From JAIPAN01 sp040403555 (lineage in GTDB: Bacteria > Bacteroidota > Bacteroidia > Sphingobacteriales > Sphingobacteriaceae), in contig JBBAKN010000004.1 of assembly GCA_040403555.1 (NCBI GenBank), positions 186,001 to 250,000 on the forward strand: DNA of 64,000 nucleotides, given 5' to 3'. This document shows, one piece after another, positions 1-9,800 of this stretch; the stretch's first letter is position 1, and each line of letters starts with the position of its first letter. The position numbers and the translations under genes were made by a program. Below the pieces are notes generated by a model, which saw nothing but the letters and a program-made list of their open reading frames with translations, had not been told where the DNA came from and did not search any database.

Positions 1-46
1 TACTACCCGAGGTATCGGTGGTTATGGCCATACTGGTGTTTCTTAA
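1..46 (+). CDS. dut: dUTP diphosphatase, C-terminal end only (cut by window edge)
   Basis: Reading frame 2 from the window edge gives TTRGIGGYGHTGVS and then a TAA stop. This matches the glycine-rich C-terminal motif V of trimeric dUTPases (RG-x-GG-F/Y-G-x-TG), which closes over the bound dUTP. dUTPase hydrolyses dUTP to dUMP and PPi and keeps uracil out of DNA. Only 14 residues are visible, so the call rests on this single motif. As I recall, dut commonly lies just upstream of a DUF4292 lipoprotein in Bacteroidota, which fits the next gene. Confidence 0.7.
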   Translation, partial: TTRGIGGYGHTGVS

Positions 47-71
47 TTTATTTTTTCAGACATTTGTGCCC

Positions 72-857
72 ATGATTCTTCGCCCATATCATTTGACCTT
101 GCTGTTTTTATGTAGTGTATTGCTACTTAGTTTAGCCGGATGTTCGGCAAGAAAAAAAGCAATTGATGTAGATAAACTGGCAATTCAGCGCAGCAATGCT
201 GAAAAGTTAGCGGCCATTGAACAAACTCTAGTACGTTTTGATAGGTTATCTATAAAGTCGAAGGCTAGCATAAGTTTAGACGGCAACTCGAACGATGTAA
301 GTGTAGCCATCAAAATAGAGAACGATAAAAAAATATGGATTTCGGTAACTGCCATAGCCGGTCTAGAAGTTGCTCGGATGCTCATCACACCTGATAGCAT
401 TAAAATTATCAATCGTTTAGAGAGTGTTTACATAAAAAAACCGTTCAGTTATATACACGATTATACCAATCCTCAAGTGAATTTCGGCACGCTACAAGCC
501 ATGCTGGTAGGCAATATATGGCCCGAAATTTTTAAACAAACACATGAAATAAGCACCAAAGATTCCCTGGTACAGCTACTAGGTAATCTGAGCAGCATTC
601 AATACGACATTCGGTTTAACGAAGCCTTGAAAATGAAAAACTTACACTTGCTAGACGCTTCAGCTAAGCAAGAATTACAGGTTGGTTATACTGATTTTTG
701 GGATGAAGGTGGACAATTACTACCACATGTACTTAAGTTAAGTTCGTTGGTGGGCGCTAAATCGGTTCAGGCAGAATTGAAATATACCAAAATAGAAAAA
801 GATACCCCGTTGGATTTTCCATTTAATGTTCCCAAACGATTTTCAGTAAAAAACTAA
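72..857 (+). CDS. DUF4292-type outer-membrane lipoprotein
   Basis: A 261-residue protein. I place the start at the ATG at 72 because it gives a clean lipoprotein signal peptide with lipobox LAGC (Cys24). The upstream in-frame ATGs at 18 and 24 would add a second hydrophobic stretch and overlap the dut end. The body looks like the LolA/LolB-like fold of DUF4292: repeated beta strands and a self-contained segment around SVYIKKPFSY and GYTDFWDEGG. The family is Bacteroidota-specific and has no proven reaction. A role in carrying or anchoring envelope lipoproteins is inference. The murein hydrolase activator gene follows after 19 bases, and its -33 box overlaps this gene's 3' end. Confidence 0.75.
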   Translation: MILRPYHLTLLFLCSVLLLSLAGCSARKKAIDVDKLAIQRSNAEKLAAIEQTLVRFDRLSIKSKASISLDGNSNDVSVAIKIENDKKIWISVTAIAGLEVARMLITPDSIKIINRLESVYIKKPFSYIHDYTNPQVNFGTLQAMLVGNIWPEIFKQTHEISTKDSLVQLLGNLSSIQYDIRFNEALKMKNLHLLDASAKQELQVGYTDFWDEGGQLLPHVLKLSSLVGAKSVQAELKYTKIEKDTPLDFPFNVPKRFSVKN

Positions 858-872
858 TTTTAAATACATTTG
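841..872 (+). promoter_or_regulatory. Candidate Bacteroidota promoter for the EnvC-like gene
   Basis: TTTC (841-844), 20 bases, then TACATTTG (865-872), close to the TTTG-N19to21-TAnnTTTG consensus of the Bacteroidota primary sigma factor. Only 4 bases separate the -7 box from the ATG at 877, so a transcript from here would be leaderless or nearly so. The -33 box lies inside the end of the preceding gene. Confidence 0.5.
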
Positions 873-876
873 CGGC

Positions 877-2139
877 ATGAAAAGGTTTTTTTATCTCTTG
901 TTTTTCTTTTGTGTGATTTTAGGTATGCAGGCGCATGCACAAAGCAGTACCGACCTGAAGCGTAAAAAAGAGGCACTAACCAGAGAGATTGAAGAATTAA
1001 ACCGTACGCTGAATAAGACCTCATCAAGCAAGAAATTATCTTTAAAGCAAATACGAGACTTAAATTCCAAAATTAGGCTCCGCGAACAAAAAATTAATAC
1101 GATCAATTCTGAGATTAATCTATTGGATAATCAGATTAACCAAAACACAAAAACCGTTATTAACCTACAATCGCAACTAAATCAGCTTAAGAAAGAATAT
1201 GCTGGAATGCTACGTTTCGAGCAACGAAACCAAAGTGCATACAGCAAGTTGATGTTTGTATTTGCAGCCGATAACTTTAATCAGGCCTATAAGCGCTTGA
1301 AATATTTGCAGCAGTTTACACAATACCGTAAAAAACAGGCAAATTATATTCAAGGCACGCAGCACGAGTTAAATGTAAAAATTGTGGCTCTCGATCAAAA
1401 TAAGGAGGAAAAAACCAGTCTCTTAAATGATCAACAAAAAGAAAAACAAACCCTAGGAAAAGAAAAAAACAGCCAAACCAAGGTACTAAGTGGTTTAACC
1501 AAGCAAGAAAAACAGCTTAAGCAAGAGTTGAGTAAAAAACAGCGGGAATCCATTCAGTTAAACAGAGCCTTGCAAGCAGCCGTTGCTCGTGAAATTGAGG
1601 CCGAACGTAAAAAAGCAGAAGCTGCAGCAAAAGTAGATGCAGATAAAGCGAAATCGGAAAACAGAACAGCCACAACCAAGCCGGTGGCAAAAGGCTCGAG
1701 TATTTTATCGGCAACCCCCGAATCGGCCAAACTATCATCCGACTTTTTAGATAATAGAGGCCGTTTACCTTGGCCTGTAGCCAATGGTACCATTACTGAG
1801 GGATTTGGAACCCATAGTTATGGCGAAAATGTAACCATATCTAATAACGGAGTAGATATTCGTACCAATCCTGGAGCAACTGTACGAGCCGTATTTTCTG
1901 GAGAAGTGCGTAGGGTTTTTAGTGTTGGCGCCACCTTTGCGGTAATGATACGTCATGGAGAATATTTTACCATTTACTCTAACCTAAAATCTACAAGTGT
2001 AGCGGCCGGACAAAAAGTTTCGGTGAAACAGAGCCTGGGTGTGGTAGCTACCGACCCAAGCGATGATAGCACCGAAGTACACTTTGAATTGTGGAAAGGG
2101 GGCAGCCCATTGAACCCTGCTGGCTGGTTAGCGAATTAA
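877..2139 (+). CDS. EnvC-like murein hydrolase activator (degenerate LytM/M23 domain)
   Basis: A 420-residue periplasmic protein with a signal peptide ending near AHAQ, long charged coiled coils (about residues 25-110 and 160-260) and a C-terminal LytM fold (about 300-420). In active M23 peptidases the zinc ligands come from HxxxD and HxH. Here the first ligand position reads NNGVDI and the HxH site reads YSNL, although EVHFELW keeps one histidine. Loss of metal ligands together with N-terminal coiled coils is the hallmark of EnvC-type proteins, which activate amidases during cell separation instead of cutting peptidoglycan themselves. The function is inferred from this pattern. Its divisome partner is not in the window. 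Confidence 0.8.
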   Translation: MKRFFYLLFFFCVILGMQAHAQSSTDLKRKKEALTREIEELNRTLNKTSSSKKLSLKQIRDLNSKIRLREQKINTINSEINLLDNQINQNTKTVINLQSQLNQLKKEYAGMLRFEQRNQSAYSKLMFVFAADNFNQAYKRLKYLQQFTQYRKKQANYIQGTQHELNVKIVALDQNKEEKTSLLNDQQKEKQTLGKEKNSQTKVLSGLTKQEKQLKQELSKKQRESIQLNRALQAAVAREIEAERKKAEAAAKVDADKAKSENRTATTKPVAKGSSILSATPESAKLSSDFLDNRGRLPWPVANGTITEGFGTHSYGENVTISNNGVDIRTNPGATVRAVFSGEVRRVFSVGATFAVMIRHGEYFTIYSNLKSTSVAAGQKVSVKQSLGVVATDPSDDSTEVHFELWKGGSPLNPAGWLAN

Positions 2140-2168
2140 ATTTAACATATCGCCGGTAAAAAATGTCG

Positions 2169-2176
2169 TATATTTG
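2169..2176 (+). promoter_or_regulatory. Candidate -7 promoter element TATATTTG upstream of tatA
   Basis: TATATTTG matches TAnnTTTG exactly and lies 18 bases before the TTG start of the first tatA. No clear TTTG is found 19-21 bases upstream, so this is only half a promoter. Confidence 0.35.
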
Positions 2177-2194
2177 CATACTAATAATTAGCAT

Positions 2195-2473
2195 TTGAGC
2201 GGAAACCTAATCCTTTTCTTAAACATTGGTACTCCAGAAATGTTGTTTATCTTGCTAGCAGCACTTTTGTTGTTTGGTGGCGATAAATTACCAGAAGTTG
2301 CTCGTGGATTAGGTAAAGGTATTCGCCAGTTTCAAGACGCATCTGAAGAAGTAAAACGGGAAATTCATAAAAATATAAACGAGGTGAAGGCCAATATAGA
2401 GGAATCTATAGAACAGGAAACTCCGGTCGACCAAACGCCTCCAATAGAAAAAGATTCATCATCCTTAAAATAG
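2195..2473 (+). CDS. tatA: Sec-independent protein translocase TatA/E family (first copy)
   Basis: A 92-residue protein with one N-terminal membrane helix (GTPEMLFILLAALLLFGG), the hinge, and an amphipathic helix (DKLPEVARGLGKGIRQF) followed by an acidic tail. TatA oligomers form the conduit for folded twin-arginine substrates in the inner membrane. The start is a TTG at 2195. The only nearby ATG falls inside the membrane helix at residue 15 and would destroy it, so TTG is preferred. A second TatA-like gene follows after 5 bases. TatC is encoded about 19 kb away on the other strand. Confidence 0.85.
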   Translation: MSGNLILFLNIGTPEMLFILLAALLLFGGDKLPEVARGLGKGIRQFQDASEEVKREIHKNINEVKANIEESIEQETPVDQTPPIEKDSSSLK

Positions 2474-2478
2474 AAATT

Positions 2479-2664
2479 ATGTTAAATTTTATAGTATTAG
2501 GCCTATTAGGTACCCCAGAAATTTTAGCCATTTTGGTAGTTGTATTGCTCATTTTTGGTGGTAGAAAAATTCCAGAATTAATGCGTGGCTTAGGTAAAGG
2601 CGTCAAAGAATTTAAAGACGCTAAAGATGGCAAAAACGACTCTAACGACGTCGAGAAAAAATAA
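2479..2664 (+). CDS. tatA: Sec-independent protein translocase TatA/E family (second copy)
   Basis: A 61-residue protein with the same layout as its neighbour: a membrane helix (ILAILVVVLLIFGG), the FGG hinge and an amphipathic helix (RKIPELMRGLGKGVKEF), ending in a short lysine-rich tail. It lies 5 bases after the first copy and is probably cotranslated with it. The tandem arrangement suggests a local duplication. Whether one copy acts as TatB or TatE cannot be read from sequence. Both keep the TatA-like G-T-P-E start of the helix and lack the long tail usual for proteobacterial TatB. Confidence 0.85.
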   Translation: MLNFIVLGLLGTPEILAILVVVLLIFGGRKIPELMRGLGKGVKEFKDAKDGKNDSNDVEKK

Positions 2665-2741
2665 GCCTCCGGAATTTCCGTTTAAACCATTCATTTCTGT
2701 GTGGGGTTTGTCCTTTTGCACAGTCATTTTATTTGGCTAGC

Positions 2742-3890
2742 ATGAAAACTAAAGCATTGCTTTCTGTTTTGTTGTTATTGCAGATAGTTTTACAATCTGT
2801 ATATGCCACCGCTGTGCCAAGTAAACCGAGTCTATTGCCCGATTCGCTATCCGAATTCAGTGCTTCCAATCATCAGGTGCATTTAGAAAAAAATGCAGGT
2901 AGTGATAGTGTACAGCAAGTAGTTCCTAAATCCTTTAATTTGGCGGTTACGCAATACATTGAGGCTTTAACAAAACGCAAAGAACAAGTAGGTAAAATGT
3001 TAGGTTTATCTAACTATTACTTCCCGGTTTACGAAAAAGTATTTAAAGAATTCGGCCTGCCCGAAGAATTGAAATTCTTGTCAGTAGTAGAATCGGCCCT
3101 AAACCCTAATGCAGTTTCTAGAGTGGGCGCAACTGGCCCTTGGCAATTTATGTTTGGTACGGCCAAAGCCTATGGGCTTACTATAAACAAAGATGTAGAC
3201 GAACGGAAAGACCCCGTACAGGCTAGTAAAGCCGCTGCAGCCTATTTAAAAGATGCCTTTGCCCAATTCGATGATTGGTTATTGGCCATTGCTTCGTATA
3301 ACTGTGGTAAAGGCGCTGTAGCCAGAGCCATTGTAAAAGCAGGTGGTAAGGCCGATTTTTGGGCCATTAGCCCGTATCTGCCTGCTGAAACACGCAATTA
3401 CGTGCCCAAGTTTATTGCTACGGCCTATATCATGAGCAATTACCAAAATTATGGTATTAGTCCATTATCGCCAGGTTTTAATACCCTTACCGATGTGTTT
3501 GATGTGGTAAAACCTGTTTCCTTGGCTGCCGTTGCACGAGCTACCGGAATTGATTTGCAAGAGCTTATTTTGTTAAATCCATCCTATAAAAAATTAATGG
3601 TAAAAGGGTCGCCAACCGCTCCAAAATCGGTGGTTATTCCCACCCAAAACCAACCGGACTATGCCGCCCTGTATCAAGTGCTTAATGGCACTGCTATTGG
3701 AGTAGCTGTAGTAGCTCCGCAAGCTAGTACTAGTACCAAGGTCATCTATTACACCGTAAAACGTGGCGATAATTTAAGTGGTATTGCAAAAAAATATGTA
3801 GGTCTTAGCGCCTCACAGCTAAAATCTTGGAATAAATTACACAGCTCTATCCTAAAAGTGGGTATGCGCTTAAAAATCTTTCAACGATAA
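2742..3890 (+). CDS. Membrane-bound lytic murein transglycosylase, SLT domain plus LysM
   Basis: A 382-residue secreted protein. The start is the ATG at 2742; an in-frame TTG at 2733 would only add three residues before the signal peptide. The SLT domain (about 75-215) carries the catalytic glutamate in VVESALNPNA and the GATGPWQFM and SYNCG motifs of the MltD/Slt70 fold. A LysM peptidoglycan-binding domain (YYTVKRGDNLSGIAKKY) sits at the C-terminus. The enzyme cleaves the MurNAc-GlcNAc bond and leaves 1,6-anhydro-MurNAc ends. Its nearness to the EnvC-like gene gives a small wall-remodelling group. Confidence 0.88.
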   Translation: MKTKALLSVLLLLQIVLQSVYATAVPSKPSLLPDSLSEFSASNHQVHLEKNAGSDSVQQVVPKSFNLAVTQYIEALTKRKEQVGKMLGLSNYYFPVYEKVFKEFGLPEELKFLSVVESALNPNAVSRVGATGPWQFMFGTAKAYGLTINKDVDERKDPVQASKAAAAYLKDAFAQFDDWLLAIASYNCGKGAVARAIVKAGGKADFWAISPYLPAETRNYVPKFIATAYIMSNYQNYGISPLSPGFNTLTDVFDVVKPVSLAAVARATGIDLQELILLNPSYKKLMVKGSPTAPKSVVIPTQNQPDYAALYQVLNGTAIGVAVVAPQASTSTKVIYYTVKRGDNLSGIAKKYVGLSASQLKSWNKLHSSILKVGMRLKIFQR

Positions 3891-3902
3891 TATCCGTTGT
3901 TT

Positions 3903-3936
3903 TTTGGCGCCTGTATGGCTAAAAATCGTAATTTTG
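3903..3936 (+). promoter_or_regulatory. Candidate promoter for maeB
   Basis: TTTG (3903-3906), 22 bases, then TAATTTTG (3929-3936). The -7 box matches TAnnTTTG, while the spacing is slightly longer than the usual 19-21. The ATG of maeB follows 23 bases later. Confidence 0.4.
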
Positions 3937-3959
3937 ACAACCAATCATAAGTTTCTCCT

Positions 3960-6281
3960 ATGAGTAAAATAAACCGAAAACAAGATGCACTAGACTACCA
4001 CTCACAGGGTCGTCCAGGAAAAATTGAAGTGGTTGCTACCAAACCTACCAATTCGCAAAGAGATTTAGCCTTGGCCTATTCGCCAGGAGTAGCTGAACCT
4101 TGTTTAAAAATTGCCGAAAATAAAGAAGACGTGTACAAATACACCGCTAAAGGAAACTTAGTGGCCGTAATTAGCAACGGAACTGCGGTATTAGGCTTAG
4201 GAAATATTGGTCCAGAAGCCGGTAAGCCGGTTATGGAGGGTAAGGGAATTTTATTTAAAATTTTTGCTGATATTGATGTATTTGATTTAGAGTTGGATTG
4301 CACCAATGTGGACGATTTTGTAAAAATTGTAAAAGCCCTAGAGCCCACTTTTGGGGGGGTTAATTTAGAAGATATTAAGGCTCCTGAATGTTTCGAGATT
4401 GAGCGTAGGTTAAAAGAGGAATTGAACATTCCGGTTATGCACGATGATCAGCATGGTACCGCTATCATTTCATCGGCAGCCTTATTAAATGCCTGTGAAA
4501 TTCAGAAGAAAAAAATTGATAAGGTTAAAATTGTGGTTAATGGAGCCGGTGCCGCAGCTATCTCTTGCTCACGTTTATACATGAGCATGGGTGCCAAAAG
4601 AGAAAATATTGTGATGGTAGATAGAACGGGAGTTATTAACCAATCCCGAGAAAACTTAGATCCAACCAAAGCAGAGTTTGCCACCACCCGTAAACTAAAT
4701 ACTTTAGCCGAGGCTATTAAAGATGCGGATGTATTCATTGGTTTATCTTCATCTGATGTTTTAACTGCCGACATGCTAAAAAGCATGGCCAAAAACCCAA
4801 TCGTGTTTGCTATGGCCAACCCAGATCCGGAGATTGATTATAATTTAGCTATTAAAACTCGTAAAGATGTGTTAATGGCTACCGGCCGTTCAGATTATCC
4901 GAACCAAGTAAACAATGTTTTGGGGTTTCCCTATATTTTCCGTGGAGCTTTAGATGTACGAGCAACCACCATTAACGAGGCCATGAAAATTGCCGCTGTT
5001 AAAGCCATTGCCGATTTGGCCAAAAAACCAGTACCCGAAGCCGTAAACTTAGCATACAATACCAAAAACCTAAAATTTGGTAAAGATTACATCATTCCTA
5101 AACCATTAGATTTTAGATTAATTACCGCCGTATCTCCGGCTGTTGCTCAGGCCGCCATGGACTCGGGAGTGGCAAAATATACCATTACCGATTGGGATGC
5201 GTACAGAGAAGACCTTAAGCTCCGTTTGGGTATGGACGATGCCTTATTGCGTGCCATATCTAATAAAGCTAAATTAGATCCTAAACGAGTAGTATTTGCC
5301 GAAGCCGATAATTACAAGATTTTAAAAGCAGCTCAAATTGTAAATGATGATGGCGTAGCTACACCCATATTATTAGGAGATAAGCAAAAAATATTGGAAC
5401 TTATTGAAGCCAACGAATTGGATATGGAAGGTGTTACCATCATCGATCCGGCAGAAGAAACAGCCAAGACAGACCTCTATGCAGAGTATCTTTATCAAAA
5501 ACGTCAACGTAAAGGTATAACCCTGTATGAGGCTAAAAAATTATTACGTGACCGCAACTACTTTGGCGCCTGTATGGTACAATTTGGTGAAGCAGATGCT
5601 TTAATTTCCGGTCTAACCAAAAATTATATTCAAACTATCCGCCCAGCATTGCAAGTTATTGGTACCGAGCCGGGCGTAAATAAAGTTGCCGGTATGTATA
5701 TGATGCTAACCGAAAAGGGTCCTGTATTTTTTGGAGACACTACTGTCAATGTAAATCCTACGTTGAATGAGTTGGTTGATTTGACTGTACTTATTGATCG
5801 TTCTGTAAAGAAATTTAATATACAACCTCGTATTGCCATGTTATCGTATTCTAATTTTGGCTCAAACGAAGGAGAGGTGCCCGATAAGACAAGAGAAGCA
5901 GTTCGTTTATTGCATCAAAACCACCCAGATATATTGGTAGATGGCGATATGCAAGCAAATTTTGCCATGAACCCAGCCTTATTGAAAGATAATTTTTCGT
6001 TTAGCACTTTAAATGGCCAAGCGGCTAATACACTGGTATTTCCTAACCTTGCCTCGGGTAATATTGCCTATAAATTAATTCAAGAATTAGCCGGCGCCGA
6101 AGCTATTGGCCCTATTTTATTGGGTATGAATAAGCCGGTACATATTCTGCAATTAGGCAGTTCGATACGGGAAATTGTGAATATGGTAACCATAGCCGTA
6201 GTAGACGCCCAGTCAAAAGCTGAAACCGGTATTATAGCGAAATCAAAGAATTTGTTTAATCGAATTAGAAAAAGCAATTAA
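3960..6281 (+). CDS. maeB: NADP-dependent malic enzyme with C-terminal phosphotransacetylase-like domain
   Basis: A 773-residue protein of the long MaeB type. The N-terminal malic enzyme part (about 1-425) contains MHDDQHGTAI and the dinucleotide motif VVNGAGAAA, and decarboxylates malate to pyruvate with reduction of NADP. The C-terminal part (about 430-773) resembles phosphate acetyltransferase; in characterised MaeB proteins it does not catalyse acetyl transfer but binds acetyl-CoA as a regulator. That regulatory role is family knowledge, not visible here. The length is normal for the hybrid family. The gene ends 5 bases before ruvA, so cotranscription is likely. Confidence 0.93.
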   Translation: MSKINRKQDALDYHSQGRPGKIEVVATKPTNSQRDLALAYSPGVAEPCLKIAENKEDVYKYTAKGNLVAVISNGTAVLGLGNIGPEAGKPVMEGKGILFKIFADIDVFDLELDCTNVDDFVKIVKALEPTFGGVNLEDIKAPECFEIERRLKEELNIPVMHDDQHGTAIISSAALLNACEIQKKKIDKVKIVVNGAGAAAISCSRLYMSMGAKRENIVMVDRTGVINQSRENLDPTKAEFATTRKLNTLAEAIKDADVFIGLSSSDVLTADMLKSMAKNPIVFAMANPDPEIDYNLAIKTRKDVLMATGRSDYPNQVNNVLGFPYIFRGALDVRATTINEAMKIAAVKAIADLAKKPVPEAVNLAYNTKNLKFGKDYIIPKPLDFRLITAVSPAVAQAAMDSGVAKYTITDWDAYREDLKLRLGMDDALLRAISNKAKLDPKRVVFAEADNYKILKAAQIVNDDGVATPILLGDKQKILELIEANELDMEGVTIIDPAEETAKTDLYAEYLYQKRQRKGITLYEAKKLLRDRNYFGACMVQFGEADALISGLTKNYIQTIRPALQVIGTEPGVNKVAGMYMMLTEKGPVFFGDTTVNVNPTLNELVDLTVLIDRSVKKFNIQPRIAMLSYSNFGSNEGEVPDKTREAVRLLHQNHPDILVDGDMQANFAMNPALLKDNFSFSTLNGQAANTLVFPNLASGNIAYKLIQELAGAEAIGPILLGMNKPVHILQLGSSIREIVNMVTIAVVDAQSKAETGIIAKSKNLFNRIRKSN

Positions 6282-6286
6282 GGAAT

Positions 6287-6871
6287 ATGTACGCCTATAT
6301 AGATGGAAAATTAAGTGTGAAGTGCCCTACCTATGTAGTTATAGAGGCTGGCGGTGTAGGGTATCATATCAACATTTCGCTGCACACCTATTCTTTATTG
6401 CCCAAGCAAGAGCGTTGTAAATTATACACCTGGTTGCATGTAAAAGAAGATGCACATACACTTTATGGGTTTATTGAAGAAGGTGAACGAAAGTTATTTT
6501 TGCATCTAATTTCGGTATCTGGTATTGGTCCCAATACTGGCCGTATGATGCTTTCATCTATTACACCACAAGAAATTCAGCAGGCTATTGTAAAGGGTGA
6601 TGTACCTTTAATTCAACGTATAAAGGGTATCGGGCCAAAATCTGCTCAACGGTTAATTCTCGAATTGCAAGATAAATTAAAAAAAGAGGGCCCCGATTCG
6701 CTCATTTCTATACCGCAAAACTATACTATCAGAGATGAAGCACTTTCTGCTTTGGTGATGTTGGGTTTCCCTAAAATCAATGCAGAAAAGGCCCTAGATC
6801 AAGCAATAAGTGGCTCAAACGAAAGTTTATCTGTAGAGCAATTGATAAAAATTGCGCTAAAAAGCTTATAA
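6287..6871 (+). CDS. ruvA: Holliday junction branch migration subunit RuvA
   Basis: A 194-residue protein of normal RuvA length. The N-terminal OB fold begins MYAYIDGKL; the two helix-hairpin-helix motifs appear as LISVSGIGPNTG and IQRIKGIGPKSA; the C-terminal domain III that contacts RuvB is at about 148-194. RuvA binds four-way junctions and directs the RuvB motor. RuvC is also in this window, on the other strand near 30.5-31.1 kb, while RuvB is not. The ruvA-sprA order is common in Bacteroidota. Confidence 0.93.
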   Translation: MYAYIDGKLSVKCPTYVVIEAGGVGYHINISLHTYSLLPKQERCKLYTWLHVKEDAHTLYGFIEEGERKLFLHLISVSGIGPNTGRMMLSSITPQEIQQAIVKGDVPLIQRIKGIGPKSAQRLILELQDKLKKEGPDSLISIPQNYTIRDEALSALVMLGFPKINAEKALDQAISGSNESLSVEQLIKIALKSL

Positions 6872-6898
6872 TTACCTAACCTTTTACTAAAAAAAGCC

Positions 6899-9800
6899 TT
6901 GAGGAAAACCACCTACGTTTTCTTATTTTTTTTAAGTGGAGTTCTATTTGGAATTTCGCAACAAGTTTTTGCGCAAGGAAAGGCCCCCATTAGTTCTGAT
7001 AGTTTAACATTACGTTACCCCATTAAGGATTCTAAATCCTTAGTTTTTGGAAGATCTTTTGGACTATCACTGCCCAATCCATCTAATATTAAACGCTCGG
7101 TAGTATTCAATCCATTAACCAAGCAATACACCATTCAGGATAACATAGGCAGCCAATTTTTTAGAAATCCATATTACTTATCTATACCGGAATATCAACG
7201 CTTCGAAAATAAACAACTACTAAAAAACACCTGGCGTGATTTGGCCGACCAATCGGTTTCAGCTGCTAGGCAACCGGGGTTTATCCCGCCGGTTAAAATT
7301 AACAGCCGCTCTTTTGAACGCCTCTTTGGTGGCTCGACCATTGAAATTATACCCCAAGGATCGGCGGAGCTAACCTTTGCCGGCCGAATTAATAAAAACG
7401 AAAATCCGTTATTTAACGAACGGCAACGTAAGCAAGGTAATTTTGATTTTAACCAACGTATTCAAATGAATTTGGTGGGCCAGGTAGGTGAAAAATTAAA
7501 AATAAGCACCAATTACAATACCGAAGCCCAATTCGATTTTGAGAATCAGGTTAAACTAGATTATACAGGTAAGGAAGACGAAATTGTACGTAAGGTGGAA
7601 GCCGGAAATGTGAGTTTACCGCTTAGTTCATCGTTAATAACCGGCAGCCAAGCCCTATTTGGCTTAAAAACACAATTGCAATTTGGTAAATTGGGGGTAA
7701 CCAGTATTTTTTCCCAACAAAAATCGCAATCGAAGGAAATTACCATTACCAATGGAGCGCAGCAAAACGAATTTAGGTTGCTTGCTGATAGTTACGAAGC
7801 CAACAAGCATTATTTTTTAAGCCAATTTTTTCGCAACCAATATAATTTAGCCTTAAAAAAGCTGCCAATAATTAGCAGCAACATCAACATTACTAAAATA
7901 GAGGTTTGGGTAACCAATAGAGTGGGTACCACTACCGATTCGAGAGATGTGTTGGCATTTATGGATTTAGGAGAAAATAGTCCATACAACCAGGCACAAA
8001 TTCAAGGGGGTGTAGCATATTCTTCTTACCCGGCGGGTTTTAGTGGCCCCGGTTTTGCGCAACAATCTAACAATTTATTGCAGACACTGCCGCTTGGAGC
8101 CCGCTTAACCAATTCGAATGCTATTAACGTGTATTTTCAGGCAAATGGCGCTACCGATAATTTTGCTAAACTTACCTATGCCCGCAAGCTAACAGATAAG
8201 GAATATGCCATCAGCCCGCAATTGGGCTATATTTCTTTAAACACGCCGCTTAATGCCGATGAAGTATTGGCGGTGGCATACCGCTATACAGTGAATGGTA
8301 CAGAGTATCAGGTAGGAGAATTTTCCGCCGATTTGCCTGTAAATAATGAGATTCCGGAGGTGTTGTATGTAAAATTGCTTAAAAACGAAACGCTTAAAAC
8401 CAATTTACCAACTTGGGATTTGATGATGAAAAACATCTATTCCTTGGGAGCATATCAAGTATCCTCTTCCGATTTTCGCTTAAATATTTTCCGTTTAGAT
8501 GAGCAATCGGGAGTAGAAAAACCTCAAATGACCGAGGGACAAAATACCAATGGCAAGTTGTGGTTACAACTCACTAATTTGGATAATATCAACCAGCAAA
8601 ACGATCGAAAGCCCGATGGCTTTTTCGATTTTATTCAAGGCATCACCATTGATGCCTTAAATGGCCGCATTACTTTCCCTACGGTAGAGCCCTTTGGTGC
8701 CGATTTAGCAGCTCAATTTACCCCTGCCGAAGCCGCTTTGGCTGCAAAATATGTGTACCAACCTTTATATGATTTAACCAAAGCCGATGCTCAGCAGCTT
8801 TACCCACAATTAAATAGGTACATCCTAAAAGGGACCTACCAATCGCAAGTAAGTTCGGAGTTTCAACTCAATGCCATAAACATTCCCGAAGGTTCGGTGC
8901 AGGTAATCGCCGGTACCATACCTTTGCAAGAAGGCGTAGATTTTACCATTGATTACAATATTGGCCGAGTGCGAATTTTAAATCAAGCGCTTTTAAATTC
9001 TGGGCAATCTATTCGCATTAAATTAGAAAATAGCGAACTTTTTGGTATGCAACAACGTTCGTTATTTGGCACTCGGTTTGACTATAGGGCCAATAAAAAA
9101 CTGAACCTCGGTGCTACCTTACTAAATTTAACCGAGCGGCCGCTAACACCAAAGGTAAACATTGGCGACGAGCCTATATCCAATACCATTTGGGGTTTAG
9201 ATATGAATTACCAATCGGATTCGCGGTGGCTTACCCGCATGGTAGATAAAATCCCATTCATTTCTACAAAAGAAAAATCAAGTATTACTTTTTCTGGCGA
9301 ATTCGCCAAGTTTATTCCCGGCCACCCTAGTGCACTTAACTTTGCCGGGACTAAAAACGGCTCTAGTTATTTAGACGATTTTGAAGCCACCCGGTCGTTA
9401 ATTGATTTAAAGAGTGCTATTACTTGGCAAATATCGGGCACGCCACAACTGTTCCCCGAATCGCAGCAGTTTAACAATTTAACATATGGCTTTAACAGAG
9501 CCCGAATAGCCTTCTATAACATTGACCCTATTTTTTATAATCGGAGTGGTAGTGGCACCCCAGCTGATGTAAAGTTGAATGCCAATGAATTATCCAATCA
9601 TTATAGTAGAGAAGTATTAGAAAAAGAAGTATTTCCCTTTAAAGATTCTCCCACCGGGCAGCCCTTGTTTTTACCTACACTCAATATGGCTTTCTATCCA
9701 AACGAACGTGGCCCCTATAATTACACCAACGCCGGATTAAATGGGGATGGAAAACTACTTAACCCCAAAACCAGATGGGGTGGTATGTTCCGTAAATTAG

